Assembly (NCBI GenBank): GCA_965656185.1
Contig: CBFHJH010000001.1
Coordinates: 310,001 to 374,000, forward strand
Direction of reading: 5' to 3'
DNA length: 64,000 nucleotides
From: Croceimicrobium sp965656185
Lineage (GTDB): Bacteria; Bacteroidota; Bacteroidia; Flavobacteriales; Schleiferiaceae
A program made the position numbers and the translations under genes. Numbering within the stretch: position 1 is the first letter of the stretch; each line of letters starts with the position of its first letter. Shown piece by piece: positions 17,420-25,443 of the stretch. The notes below the pieces were generated by a model. It ran no database searches. It was given only the letters and a program-made list of their open reading frames with translations, and had not been told where the DNA came from.

Positions 17420-17884
17420 TTGTTTCGAAAAATCAACTCAACTCAAGATAGGCCTACCAAACCCGTGATGGTATGGGACGGGCATTGCGGCTTTTGTGCC
17501 TTCTGGATTCAATACTGGCAAAAGCTAAGTAAAGATAGTTTTGACTACATCGCCTACCAGGAGCTTGAGACTAGGTTTCAGGATATCGATCGCAGTTATT
17601 TTAAAGAAGCAGTACGCTTCATAGAGGAGGACGGTCTTGTGCATAGCGGGCCTGGAGCGGCATACCGCAGTTTGTCTCGTTTAGGAAAGCTATCATTCTT
17701 AGATCGCTGGTACCAAAAGGCTTCCTTTTTTAAGGGATTTAGTGATGGTTTATACCAGTTGATAGCGAATAATCGCTCTACTTTTTTTCGCATCACAAAG
17801 GCGCTATTTGGCTCCAACCCCCACAACCTGAGGCCCTTTTGGGCGATTTACCTCTTTGTTTTGCTTTACTTTTTGTACTTGTAG
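17420..17884 (+). CDS. DCC-family thiol-disulfide oxidoreductase-like protein
   Basis: A 154-aa protein of the DUF393/DCC family, named for its N-terminal DxxCxxC motif: here VMVWDGHCGFCAFWIQYW (about residues 16-33). A thioredoxin-like start is followed by FDYIAYQELETRF, PGAAYRSLSRLGKL and a C-terminal hydrophobic helix (PFWAIYLFVLLYFLYL). The redox role is inferred from the CxxC motif; no DCC protein has a firmly established physiological substrate. The start used is TTG 17420; ATG 17468 would leave only a single residue before the VWDGHC block and looks too short. Confidence 0.78.
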   Translation: MFRKINSTQDRPTKPVMVWDGHCGFCAFWIQYWQKLSKDSFDYIAYQELETRFQDIDRSYFKEAVRFIEEDGLVHSGPGAAYRSLSRLGKLSFLDRWYQKASFFKGFSDGLYQLIANNRSTFFRITKALFGSNPHNLRPFWAIYLFVLLYFLYL

Positions 17885-17927
17885 ATTAGAGATAGCTTTA
17901 GGCAATCAAAAAGGCAGTTAATAATTC

Positions 17928-17935
17928 TAAATTTG
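17928..17935 (+). promoter_or_regulatory. -7 box TAAATTTG, probable leaderless start of bshC
   Basis: A perfect TAnnTTTG ends 4 nt before the bshC ATG at 17940, the same spacing as at 10599 and 29794. Confidence 0.5.
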
Positions 17936-17939
17936 CCCT

Positions 17940-19538
17940 ATGAAAGAAGCGGAGTGTATTGCCTATCGCGAGACGTCTTATTTTAGTCGTCTAATTATAG
18001 ATTACCTAGACCAAAAGCCGGAATTAGCACCTTTTGTTAACGACTTTCCTTCCTTAGCCGCTTTCAAACAACAAATCGAGCGAAAATCTTCCTTTACGAT
18101 CCATCAGCGGAAGCGATTAAGCACCAGTCTTAAAGCGCAATATGCTAGCGCAGGAATAGAGCTGGATTCAGCTTTGGAACAGCGAATAAATGCCTTAGAA
18201 TTACCCGATACCTATACCGTTACCACCGGCCACCAACTCAATATTTTAACCGGACCGCTATTTTTCATTTACAAGATCTTCTCTACCATAAACCTAGCGG
18301 AGAGACTAGCGCAAGAATATCCGGAGCAAAAGTTTCAGCCCATTTTTTGGATGGCCACTGAAGACCATGACTTTGATGAGATAAGCTTCATAAACTTATT
18401 TGGCGGCAAACTACGTTGGAAGAACGATCTAAAAGGTGCCGTAGGACGGATGCCCACTTTTGGTTTTGGAAAGGTTCTAGACGAGCTAGAGGAGCATTTA
18501 GGACCCGGAAAGCAGGCGGCCGAAATCTTGACGATTTTCCGAAAGGCTTACCATGATCACGATAATTTAGCTCAGGCGACCCGTTATATTGCCCATACGC
18601 TTTTCGCCGAATATGGCTTGCTTATTCTAGATGGCGATGATGCCGACCTTAAACGCAGTATGATTCCACATTTCAAAAAGGACCTTTTTGAGGGTGGGAT
18701 TAATCAATGCCTAAAAGATCAGTCTAAAGCCCTTTCCGATCTGCATTTCGCTCAGATCTTTCCCCGTGATATAAACTTATTCTATTTGGGCAATGGCTGT
18801 AGAGAAAGAATAGAGAAGCGAGAAGGACGCTGGTATGTGCTGAATACGGACTTGGCGTTCGATCAGGCTCAGTTGGAGAATGAATTAGAGCAACACCCAG
18901 AGCGATTTAGTCCTAACGTTGCCTTGAGGCCCTTGTATCAAGAGCACATCCTTCCTAATTTGGCCTATATAGGCGGGGGTGGTGAGATCGCTTACTGGCT
19001 GCAATTAAAAACGATGTTCGATCACTGTGAGGTGCCTTATCCCTTGCCAATGTTGCGAAACTCGGTCTTGTTTGTAGAGCAAAAATGGCAGAATCGTTTG
19101 GCGGATTTAGAATTAAATGCTTCAGATCTGTTTATAGGCTTGGATGCTTTAAAAAAGGAATATTTAGCCAAGCATTTTCCAGATGACCTTGAATTGGAAC
19201 GTTTCGATAAGGCCATTGAGAAGCTATTTGCTGATTTGGAGGATTTAGCTCAAACCACCGATAAGAGTATGCTGGGTGCAGTAAAAGCTCAACGCCAGAA
19301 GCAGTTAAATGGGATGACCAATCTGCGGAAGAAGCTTTTACGAGCTGAGAAACGTAGGCATAAGAACGACATGGAAAAGATCGATCGCATTTATTATTCC
19401 TTATTCCCCAATGCAGGCCTGCAAGAGCGCCATGATAATCTATCCTATTATTATGCCGCCTTCGGTAGGTCATTTCTTGCTAAACTTAAGGCTGAGCTCG
19501 ACCCCTTAGACTTTTGTTTTAGCATTATTAAGGCTTAA
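17940..19538 (+). CDS. bshC: BshC, bacillithiol biosynthesis cysteine-adding enzyme
   Basis: BshC adds cysteine to glucosaminyl-malate, the final step of bacillithiol synthesis. The 532-aa protein matches the usual family length. Diagnostic segments are TVTTGHQLNILTGPLFFIYKIFSTI (about residues 97-121), FQPIFWMATEDHDFDEISFINLF (about 138-160), LLILDGDDADLKR, AYIGGGGEIAYWLQLKTMF and a C-terminal coiled coil. The coiled coil (about 430-495: AIEKLFADLEDLAQ, LRKKLLRAEKRRHKND) is the dimerisation region of the family. bshA and bshB are not in the window. The encoding host therefore probably makes bacillithiol, as many Bacteroidota do. Confidence 0.94.
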   Translation: MKEAECIAYRETSYFSRLIIDYLDQKPELAPFVNDFPSLAAFKQQIERKSSFTIHQRKRLSTSLKAQYASAGIELDSALEQRINALELPDTYTVTTGHQLNILTGPLFFIYKIFSTINLAERLAQEYPEQKFQPIFWMATEDHDFDEISFINLFGGKLRWKNDLKGAVGRMPTFGFGKVLDELEEHLGPGKQAAEILTIFRKAYHDHDNLAQATRYIAHTLFAEYGLLILDGDDADLKRSMIPHFKKDLFEGGINQCLKDQSKALSDLHFAQIFPRDINLFYLGNGCRERIEKREGRWYVLNTDLAFDQAQLENELEQHPERFSPNVALRPLYQEHILPNLAYIGGGGEIAYWLQLKTMFDHCEVPYPLPMLRNSVLFVEQKWQNRLADLELNASDLFIGLDALKKEYLAKHFPDDLELERFDKAIEKLFADLEDLAQTTDKSMLGAVKAQRQKQLNGMTNLRKKLLRAEKRRHKNDMEKIDRIYYSLFPNAGLQERHDNLSYYYAAFGRSFLAKLKAELDPLDFCFSIIKA

Positions 19539-19542
19539 GAAG

Positions 19543-19550
19543 TATCTTCG
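19543..19550 (+). promoter_or_regulatory. Possible -7 box TATCTTCG
   Basis: TATCTTCG fits TAnnTTTG except for C at the seventh position and lies 17 nt before the ATG of the M49 peptidase gene. Confidence 0.28.
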
Positions 19551-19567
19551 AGCCTTAATCCAATTAT

Positions 19568-21589
19568 ATGAAAAGAATTAACCTTCTTAGCCTAGGTTTG
19601 GCGGTGGCTTTAGGTGCTTGCCAGCCCACTAATAATGAATCAAATACTGAATTAAGTAACGAAATGAAGGAAGAACATTCTGATTTTCAATGGGAAACTG
19701 AGCAGTTTGCCGATCTACGTATTTTACGCTATCAAGTGCCCGGATGGGACAAGTTAAGTTTACAGCAGAAAAAGTTGGCTTACTACCTCACACAAGCTGG
19801 GCTGGAAGGTCGCGATATTTTGTGGGATCAACAGTATCGATACAATCTGGAGATTCGTAAAGCCTTAGAGCATATCATTAAAAATTACCAGGGCGAAAAA
19901 TACGCTAACTGGGATTCTTTTATGGTTTATGCTAAGCGTGTTTTCTTTAGCAATGGCATACATCACCATTACAGTCACGCTAAGTTGATGCCAGAATTTG
20001 ATGAAGCCTACTTCGATCAGTTATTAAGGAGTACCGAGGCTGAGTTGAGTGCCGAGGCCAAGGCCGTGATCTTCAATTCTGAGGATATGAAAGGGGTGAG
20101 TAAGGATCCTAAAAAAGATTTGCTTCTCAATTCGGCGGTAAACTTTTATGCTCCTGGCATCACAGAAGAAGAAGCGATAGCTTTTTACAAAGCGATGGTC
20201 GATAGTACCGACCAAACACCAGTAAGCTATGGTCTTAATTCCAAACTGGTTAAGGAAGATGGGGTGCTTAAAGAGCAGGTTTATAAAGTTGATGGCCTAT
20301 ATGGTCCTGCTATTGCCAAGATCATTTCTTGGTTAGAGAAAGCGCAAGAAGTTGCCGAAAACCCTCAACAAGCCAAGGCTTTAGGCCTATTGATCGAGTA
20401 TTACCAAACTGGAGATCTACGCAAGTGGGATGAATACAATATTGCTTGGGTTCAAGATACGGGAAGTACGGTAGATTATATCAACTCCTTTATCGAGGTA
20501 TATCACGACCCTTTGGGCTACAAAGCGACCTACGAGACCGTAGTTCAGGTAAAAGACCTCGACGCCAGCGAAAAGATGGCTGTAATTAGCGATAATATCC
20601 AATTCTTCGAGGATAATAGTCCAATTATGGACGAGCACAAAAAGGAGAAGGTTGTTGGCGTTTCTTACCGTATGATCAATGTAGTTGGTGAAGCCGGAGC
20701 CACCACACCCGCAACACCAATCGGGGTAAACCTACCCAACGCGAACTGGATTCGTGAAACTCATGGCTCAAAATCGATCAGCTTAACTAATATCGAAGGT
20801 GCCTACGAAGAAGCAAAAGGCGCTGGCTTTTTAGAGGAATTTACTTTTACGCAGGAGGAAATCGATCGGGCTAAAAAATATGGTGCAGTAAGTAGCAAGA
20901 TGCATACAGCCTTGCATGAGGTAGTGGGTCATGCAAGTGGCAAACGCGAGCCAGGAGTAGGGGTACCCAATGAAACCTTAAAGAACTACTCCAGTACTTT
21001 GGAGGAGGCTCGGGCAGACTTGGTAGCCTTGTACTTCATCATGGACCAAAAGATGCTTGAGCTAGGTTTAATGGATGATCTGGAGGCTGGAAAGGCAGAA
21101 TATGACAATTACATTCGCAACGGTATGATGTTACAATTACGTCGACTGAAACCCGGTGAAGTGATTGAAGAGGATCATATGCGCAATCGTCAACTTGTAG
21201 CTGCATGGGCTTACGAAATGGGAAAAGAAGCCAATGTTATCGAGAAAAAGACTCTGGATGGTAAGACCTACTTTGTGATCAATGACTACGAGGCCTTACG
21301 AACTATATTTGGTGAGCAATTACGTGAGATACAGCGTATTAAGTCGCAAGGGGATTATGAGGCAGGAATGAACTTAGTTGAAAATTATGGAGTTCAAGTA
21401 GATGCCGCATTGCACGCGGAAGTATTAGCACGTACCGAAAAGCTAAATATTGCTCCTTACGCTGGTTTTATTCAGCCTGAGATGCGTCCCGTTTATGAAG
21501 GTGAAGAGATTAAGGACATTGAAATCCTTTATCCCGACGACTTCTTAACTCAAATGCTTAAATACGGCGAAGAGTACTCTAATCTATAA
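19568..21589 (+). CDS. Dipeptidyl-peptidase III-like lipoprotein (M49)
   Basis: A 673-aa exported zinc peptidase. MKRINLLSLGLAVALGAC is a lipoprotein signal with Cys18 as the lipidation site. The M49 zinc site reads HEVVGH (around residue 450; DPP III has HELLGH), followed by the second ligand motif EEARADLVALYF (around residue 478), with the expected separation. NPTPATPIGVNLPNANWIRE-like and VGVSYRMINVVGEAG blocks are also family-typical. It removes dipeptides or acts as a hydrolase of unknown specificity at the periplasmic or outer-membrane face. It is followed by a strong terminator. Confidence 0.9.
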   Translation: MKRINLLSLGLAVALGACQPTNNESNTELSNEMKEEHSDFQWETEQFADLRILRYQVPGWDKLSLQQKKLAYYLTQAGLEGRDILWDQQYRYNLEIRKALEHIIKNYQGEKYANWDSFMVYAKRVFFSNGIHHHYSHAKLMPEFDEAYFDQLLRSTEAELSAEAKAVIFNSEDMKGVSKDPKKDLLLNSAVNFYAPGITEEEAIAFYKAMVDSTDQTPVSYGLNSKLVKEDGVLKEQVYKVDGLYGPAIAKIISWLEKAQEVAENPQQAKALGLLIEYYQTGDLRKWDEYNIAWVQDTGSTVDYINSFIEVYHDPLGYKATYETVVQVKDLDASEKMAVISDNIQFFEDNSPIMDEHKKEKVVGVSYRMINVVGEAGATTPATPIGVNLPNANWIRETHGSKSISLTNIEGAYEEAKGAGFLEEFTFTQEEIDRAKKYGAVSSKMHTALHEVVGHASGKREPGVGVPNETLKNYSSTLEEARADLVALYFIMDQKMLELGLMDDLEAGKAEYDNYIRNGMMLQLRRLKPGEVIEEDHMRNRQLVAAWAYEMGKEANVIEKKTLDGKTYFVINDYEALRTIFGEQLREIQRIKSQGDYEAGMNLVENYGVQVDAALHAEVLARTEKLNIAPYAGFIQPEMRPVYEGEEIKDIEILYPDDFLTQMLKYGEEYSNL

Positions 21590-21595
21590 TAGCAC

Positions 21596-21628
21596 AAAGG
21601 CTTGTCGTTAGGCAAGCCTTTATTTTTT
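21596..21628 (+). terminator. Rho-independent terminator
   Basis: AAAGGCTTG, an 8-nt loop, CAAGCCTTT, then A and six Ts. It lies seven bases after the M49 peptidase stop. Confidence 0.85.
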
Positions 21629-21633
21629 ACATC

Positions 21634-22686
21634 ATGCTCAGAAAATCATTCTTACTACTTACCGCCTTTGCATTATGGTCATGTGGTGGCCAGAAGCCGG
21701 TAATGATCGAAACTATGCGTCCTGCCCAGCTTAACGTTGGTCCTGATATTCAGATCATTGTGGTTGTAGACCGCACCAAACCTAGTGAAAAGGATAAATG
21801 GATCAATATCGGGGAAGGGGTACTAACGGGAGAAGGTATAATGGCCGACCGTGCAGCAGCTCAGGAATTGGTGAATAGCTTGAAAAACAACTTACAGGTT
21901 TCGCCCAGGTTTCAGGTAATTATTGCCAAGGAGCGACTGGAAGGAAATAGTTTGAGCTCCGTTTTCCCTAACCCTATAGACCAGGCAACTCAAATAAATC
22001 TATTGCGACGGTATCAGGCCGATGCCATAGTTGCATTGGAGATCATGGATAGCGATTTCTTGGTTACACAGGGCACGAGAATGGTTAAGAAGCGAGTTGG
22101 AGAAGGAGATAAAAGAAAGGAAATTGAGGTGAAAGAGTGGTACGCTGAAGGGGTAGGAAACCTAAAAGTGGGTTTACGATTTTATTATCCAGAGGCTAAT
22201 GAACTGATCGATCAGGAACTTTTATCTCAAACCAATACCTGGCGGGCAGCAGGGGAAAACAAGACCGATGCTCTGGCAGCTCTTATAAGCAGGGAAGAGG
22301 CTACTTTAAATCTATGCCGGGTTATAGGTGGGAATTATGCGGCCAAGATCGCGCCTATGCCAGTGCGACTTAAACGCGTTTTTTACACTAAAGCCAAAGA
22401 ATCGAATGCCCTGGAAGAAGGTGGTCGCTTAGCCGAAGTGGGAGCTTGGGACGAGGCGATTGGAGTTTGGGAAAAGGGATTAGATCAAGCCCAGGAAGAG
22501 AAGGATCGGGAGCGAATAGCATATAATATAGCAGTGGCCTACGAAGTGATGGGCGATTTAGATCAGGCACTAGCATGGGCCCAAAAAGCTTATGCCTCAT
22601 ACGGCAGCAAGCAAGCCAGGACTTACGCTCAGCAGATTCAAGCTCGCATGAATGACGAGCAGCGGGTAAATGATCAAATGAACTAA
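21634..22686 (+). CDS. DUF6340-like lipoprotein with TPR tail
   Basis: A 350-aa lipoprotein: MLRKSFLLLTAFALWSC gives Cys17. The first ~235 residues begin with MIETMRPAQLNVGPDIQIIVVVDRTKPSEKDKW, include a partition-like block (LLRRYQADAIVALEIMDSDF) and share their layout with a Bacteroidota family I associate with DUF6340 from memory. The C-terminal ~100 residues carry two TPR-like units (GRLAEVGAWDEAIGVWEKGL; AYEVMGDLDQALAWAQKAY). No catalytic residues are visible. A surface or periplasmic role is inferred. Two bases separate it from the terC start. Confidence 0.68.
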   Translation: MLRKSFLLLTAFALWSCGGQKPVMIETMRPAQLNVGPDIQIIVVVDRTKPSEKDKWINIGEGVLTGEGIMADRAAAQELVNSLKNNLQVSPRFQVIIAKERLEGNSLSSVFPNPIDQATQINLLRRYQADAIVALEIMDSDFLVTQGTRMVKKRVGEGDKRKEIEVKEWYAEGVGNLKVGLRFYYPEANELIDQELLSQTNTWRAAGENKTDALAALISREEATLNLCRVIGGNYAAKIAPMPVRLKRVFYTKAKESNALEEGGRLAEVGAWDEAIGVWEKGLDQAQEEKDRERIAYNIAVAYEVMGDLDQALAWAQKAYASYGSKQARTYAQQIQARMNDEQRVNDQMN

Positions 22687-22687
22687 G

Positions 22688-23419
22688 ATGGATTTTAGCG
22701 CAATTTTCACTACCGAAGGTTTAATTGCCTTTTTAACCCTAAGCGTTCTGGAAATCGTTTTAGGGATCGATAATATCATTTTCATATCGATCCTTACCAA
22801 TAAACTCCCAGAATATCAGAGACCTAAATCGCGCTTTGCCGGGATCTCTCTTGCCTTGGTTTTTCGGATTTTAATGCTCTTTGGTATAACCTGGATCATA
22901 AGGTTAACCGAACCACTCTTTACGGTAATGGACCTGGACGTTACGGGGAGGGACCTAGTTTTACTGGCCGGAGGATTGTTTCTCATCGCTAAGAGCACCA
23001 GCGAAATTCATCATAAAATGGAAGGAGAGGAGTCAGCCGAAAGTCAATCTCCTAATGGGAAAGTGAAAAGAGGTCTTCTGGGTATAATTCTGCAAATAGC
23101 CGTGTTAGACATTGTATTCTCTTTCGATAGTATCCTAACTGCGATCGGTATGACCGATCAAATTGCCATTATGATCATGGCGGTGATAGTTTCCTTGGTG
23201 GTGATGTTGATTTTTGCCGGCAGGATCGCGAGCTTCATAGAAAAGCACCCCACTTTACAGATTCTTGCATTATCATTTCTGATTCTAATTGGAGTGGTGC
23301 TTATCGCCGATGGACTCCACCAACATATATCGAAAGGATATATTTATTTCTCGGTAGCATTTTCTTTGGTAGTAGAGGTAATAAATATGAGAGTTCGGAA
23401 GAAACAGACCAAACCATAA
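22688..23419 (+). CDS. TerC-family integral membrane protein
   Basis: A 243-aa membrane protein with about seven helices. The two acidic intramembrane motifs of the TerC/YoaE/Alx family are clear: EIVLGIDNIIFISI (about residues 21-34) and the symmetry-related DIVFSFDSILTAIGMT (about 139-154). The family is linked to tellurite resistance and to Mn2+ or Ca2+ homeostasis and metalation of exported proteins; recent work assigns metal export to several members. A charged cytoplasmic loop (KMEGEESAESQSPNGKVKRG) separates the halves. The ion it moves cannot be inferred. Confidence 0.9.
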   Translation: MDFSAIFTTEGLIAFLTLSVLEIVLGIDNIIFISILTNKLPEYQRPKSRFAGISLALVFRILMLFGITWIIRLTEPLFTVMDLDVTGRDLVLLAGGLFLIAKSTSEIHHKMEGEESAESQSPNGKVKRGLLGIILQIAVLDIVFSFDSILTAIGMTDQIAIMIMAVIVSLVVMLIFAGRIASFIEKHPTLQILALSFLILIGVVLIADGLHQHISKGYIYFSVAFSLVVEVINMRVRKKQTKP

Positions 23420-23449
23420 TCCTAAATCGTCGTTAAAAGAGTAGAGTAC

Positions 23450-23481
23450 TTTGGCAATTGCCAAGCATAACAATACCTTTG
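23450..23481 (+). promoter_or_regulatory. Promoter TTTG-N20-TACCTTTG with overlapping palindrome
   Basis: TTTG at 23450-23453, exactly 20 nt, then TACCTTTG at 23474-23481: a full Bacteroidota promoter upstream of the T9SS cargo gene. The -33 element lies at the edge of the perfect 14-bp palindrome TTGGCAATTGCCAA (23451-23464), a candidate operator. Confidence 0.65.
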
Positions 23482-23512
23482 GACTCCTTAAACCCTATTT
23501 GAATATTTAATT

Positions 23513-24268
23513 ATGAAGAAAGCACTATTCTCTTTGGCCATATTATTTGGCTTTGCATCTTTCGCTCAAAATGACTTGAGCATCACCTTGGATTCTCCTA
23601 CCGCAGGTAGCACTATCGGACCTGGTCTTCCCTTTTCTTTTGACGTTACCATTAGCAATGATGGAACTCAAGCGGTTACTAGCAACGACACCTTGCTATA
23701 CTACCCATTGTTAAACGGAAATTTGTTGGTTGTAAATCAAAACGGTCAGAATGTACCGGTTGTATTCCGTATTACCGGTACAACCATGAATACCAATGAT
23801 ACTGAAAGTCGTTCTGTGAACTTTGCCGGATTAAATATTGCCAACGGTACCGCTACTACTGTAGATTTCTGCGGTGGTGTTTTAGCTACTGGACCTAACT
23901 GGAGAAACGTAACCGAAGACGATACTACCAATAACGAAGCTTGTAATACCGTAAATTACGATCCTAACGGTGGTAATGTAGGCTTAGCCGAGAACATTTT
24001 GTTTGCCGGTGACGCTCCACAAGTATTAGACGGTTCTTACAGCGACGGAAGTACTTACTACGTGCGTGTTTACAATATCTTGTCAGCGCAAGCTAAAGTG
24101 AGCTTTGTTGACCTTACTGGTCGTACCCTTCACAGCGAAGTATTTAGCACTTCTAACGGTGAAGTAAATAGCGAAGTATCACTAAATGACCTACCTAAAG
24201 GAGTAATCCTAGCTATTCTTGAAGTAGAAGGACAGCGCATCAATACTAAAAAAGTGATTGTTGAATAA
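23513..24268 (+). CDS. Secreted T9SS type A cargo protein
   Basis: A 251-aa secreted protein. Residues 1-18 are a signal peptide (MKKALFSLAILFGFASFAQ). The middle holds one beta-rich domain (DLSITLDSPTAGSTIGPGLPFSFDVTISNDG), resembling CARDB-like Ig modules. The last ~80 residues form the type IX C-terminal signal: VRVYNILSAQAKVSFVDLTGRTLHSEVF, NDLPKGVILAILEVEGQRINTKKVIVE. The penultimate K(K)VIV strand is the usual end of type A CTDs. The protein should therefore cross the outer membrane and be attached or released by the T9SS. It has its own consensus promoter and a strong terminator. Confidence 0.82.
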   Translation: MKKALFSLAILFGFASFAQNDLSITLDSPTAGSTIGPGLPFSFDVTISNDGTQAVTSNDTLLYYPLLNGNLLVVNQNGQNVPVVFRITGTTMNTNDTESRSVNFAGLNIANGTATTVDFCGGVLATGPNWRNVTEDDTTNNEACNTVNYDPNGGNVGLAENILFAGDAPQVLDGSYSDGSTYYVRVYNILSAQAKVSFVDLTGRTLHSEVFSTSNGEVNSEVSLNDLPKGVILAILEVEGQRINTKKVIVE

Positions 24269-24288
24269 TCATCGCTTGATAGAAAAAG

Positions 24289-24318
24289 AAAAGGGACCCA
24301 TTTGGGTCCCTTTTTTTT
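24289..24318. terminator. Strong bidirectional terminator
   Basis: AAAAGGGACCC, loop ATTT, GGGTCCCTTTTTTTT. The A-run and T-run flank the stem, so it can stop transcription from both the upstream + gene and the convergent minus-strand gene. Confidence 0.88.
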
Positions 24319-24335
24319 ATGCTTATTGACAGAAC

Positions 24336-24839
24336 TTAGTTTACAACCACATTGATTGTGCTCGACATCTGTTCGCCGTAAGAGCGATGGTATCCATCCG
24401 CAAACTGCATGGTTAAAGAATAGTTACCGGGGTTTAGATCCAAGCTGTCGCTAGTTTGGCCACCGCCGTAATGAATATTAACGCTATCGGCGGGTACAGT
24501 ACCACCAAACTCGATGTATGCGTTATTGATAATGATATGGTGATGACCTTTACCTTCATTTACTTCTCCGGCTGGTTCAACTTCCATTCCTTCAATACCA
24601 AACTCAACTAGAAAAGGGCTGCTTACAGTATCTCCATCGGTAAGATTTGCAAAGAAAACTTTCGCGCCCTCTGGTACAGCAGGAGGCATATTGCTGTCTT
24701 CTTGCTCGGTACCTTCTGTAGTCTCGGAGCTTTGCTGCTGATCACTGGCTTGCGATTCTTCCGAATTAGATGTGGTATTCTGACAGGCGCCTAAAATTAG
24801 GCCGGCGCTTAAGAGGCCAAATAGTGTTTTTCGCTTCAT
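24336..24839 (-). CDS. DUF4399 lipoprotein
   Basis: A 167-aa lipoprotein: MKRKTLFGLLSAGLILGAC with Cys19, then a Ser/Glu/Gln-rich linker (about residues 22-50). The C-terminal ~115 residues form a DUF4399 beta-sandwich: VFFANLTDGDTVSSPFLVEFGIEGMEVEPAGEVNEGKGHHHI with the conserved HHH cluster, then LDLNPGNYSLTMQFADGYHRSYG. The role of DUF4399 is unknown; the histidine cluster could bind metal, which is inference. The ATG follows a TAACTTTG box. Confidence 0.8.
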   Translation of the reverse strand: MKRKTLFGLLSAGLILGACQNTTSNSEESQASDQQQSSETTEGTEQEDSNMPPAVPEGAKVFFANLTDGDTVSSPFLVEFGIEGMEVEPAGEVNEGKGHHHIIINNAYIEFGGTVPADSVNIHYGGGQTSDSLDLNPGNYSLTMQFADGYHRSYGEQMSSTINVVVN

Positions 24840-24856
24840 TATAGGATTATTTTGTT

Positions 24857-24864
24857 CAAAGTTA
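24857..24864 (-). promoter_or_regulatory. -7 box TAACTTTG for DUF4399 gene
   Basis: The minus strand reads TAACTTTG, a perfect TAnnTTTG, 17 nt before the ATG. The 279-bp divergent gap 24840-25118 continues with an unremarkable AT-rich stretch and weak TACCTTG and TAGCTTG near-matches before the RRM gene. Confidence 0.5.
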
Positions 24865-25118
24865 CAAATCCAATAAGGGATAATTAGCGCTATTTATCAA
24901 GTATTTAGCCAATTCTTAAGCCGTTAAAAACTACTTTTTAGAGTCTAGCTAGGCCAGGGCTGCCAAGCCTTTTGGGCTAATGAGTTGAAAATCAATTCTT
25001 ACTGAGCCTATGCTATTTTAACGTTAATTCGTATCAGTTGGTGATTTCAACCCAATATTAGACTACCTTGCAACGCATTAGCTTGATGCTTTGCTTTTAA
25101 TCAATTTATTTTTTTTCA

Positions 25119-25403
25119 ATGAACATTTTTGTAGCAAGCCTGGACTATTCTGTACAGGAGGAAGATTTAAGAGACGCCTTTGAAGCCCACGGCGAGGTAT
25201 CTTCAGTAAAAATCGTAACTGATCGTGAAACCGGTCGTTCTAAAGGCTTCGGCTTTGTAGAGATGGCAGGATCAGAAGAAGGCAATAGCGCAATCGCTGC
25301 CTTGAATGGTTTCAATCTTAAAGGACGTGATATTGTGGTTAAAGAAGCACGACCACGCGAGGAGCGTAGCGATCGTGGTTTCCGACCAAGAAACAGATAT
25401 TAA
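25119..25403 (+). CDS. RRM-domain RNA-binding protein
   Basis: A 94-aa single-RRM protein. RNP2 is IFVASL (residues 3-8) and RNP1 is KGFGFVEM (about residues 43-50), with the classical beta1-alpha1-beta2-beta3-alpha2-beta4 order and DRETGRSKG between. A short basic tail (RPREERSDRGFRPRNRY) resembles cyanobacterial cold-inducible Rbp proteins. Such proteins bind single-stranded RNA and are often cold-induced. The ATG follows T8C, a U-rich leader that might be an autoregulatory site (inference). It is followed by a strong terminator. Confidence 0.92.
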   Translation: MNIFVASLDYSVQEEDLRDAFEAHGEVSSVKIVTDRETGRSKGFGFVEMAGSEEGNSAIAALNGFNLKGRDIVVKEARPREERSDRGFRPRNRY

Positions 25404-25416
25404 GAATTGCAATTAG

Positions 25417-25443
25417 CCCCGACCTTAGCGTCGGGGTTTTTTT
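25417..25443 (+). terminator. Rho-independent terminator after RRM gene
   Basis: CCCCGAC, loop CTTAGC, GTCGGGG, then seven Ts. It reaches into the last codon of the convergent glycosyltransferase gene. Confidence 0.88.
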
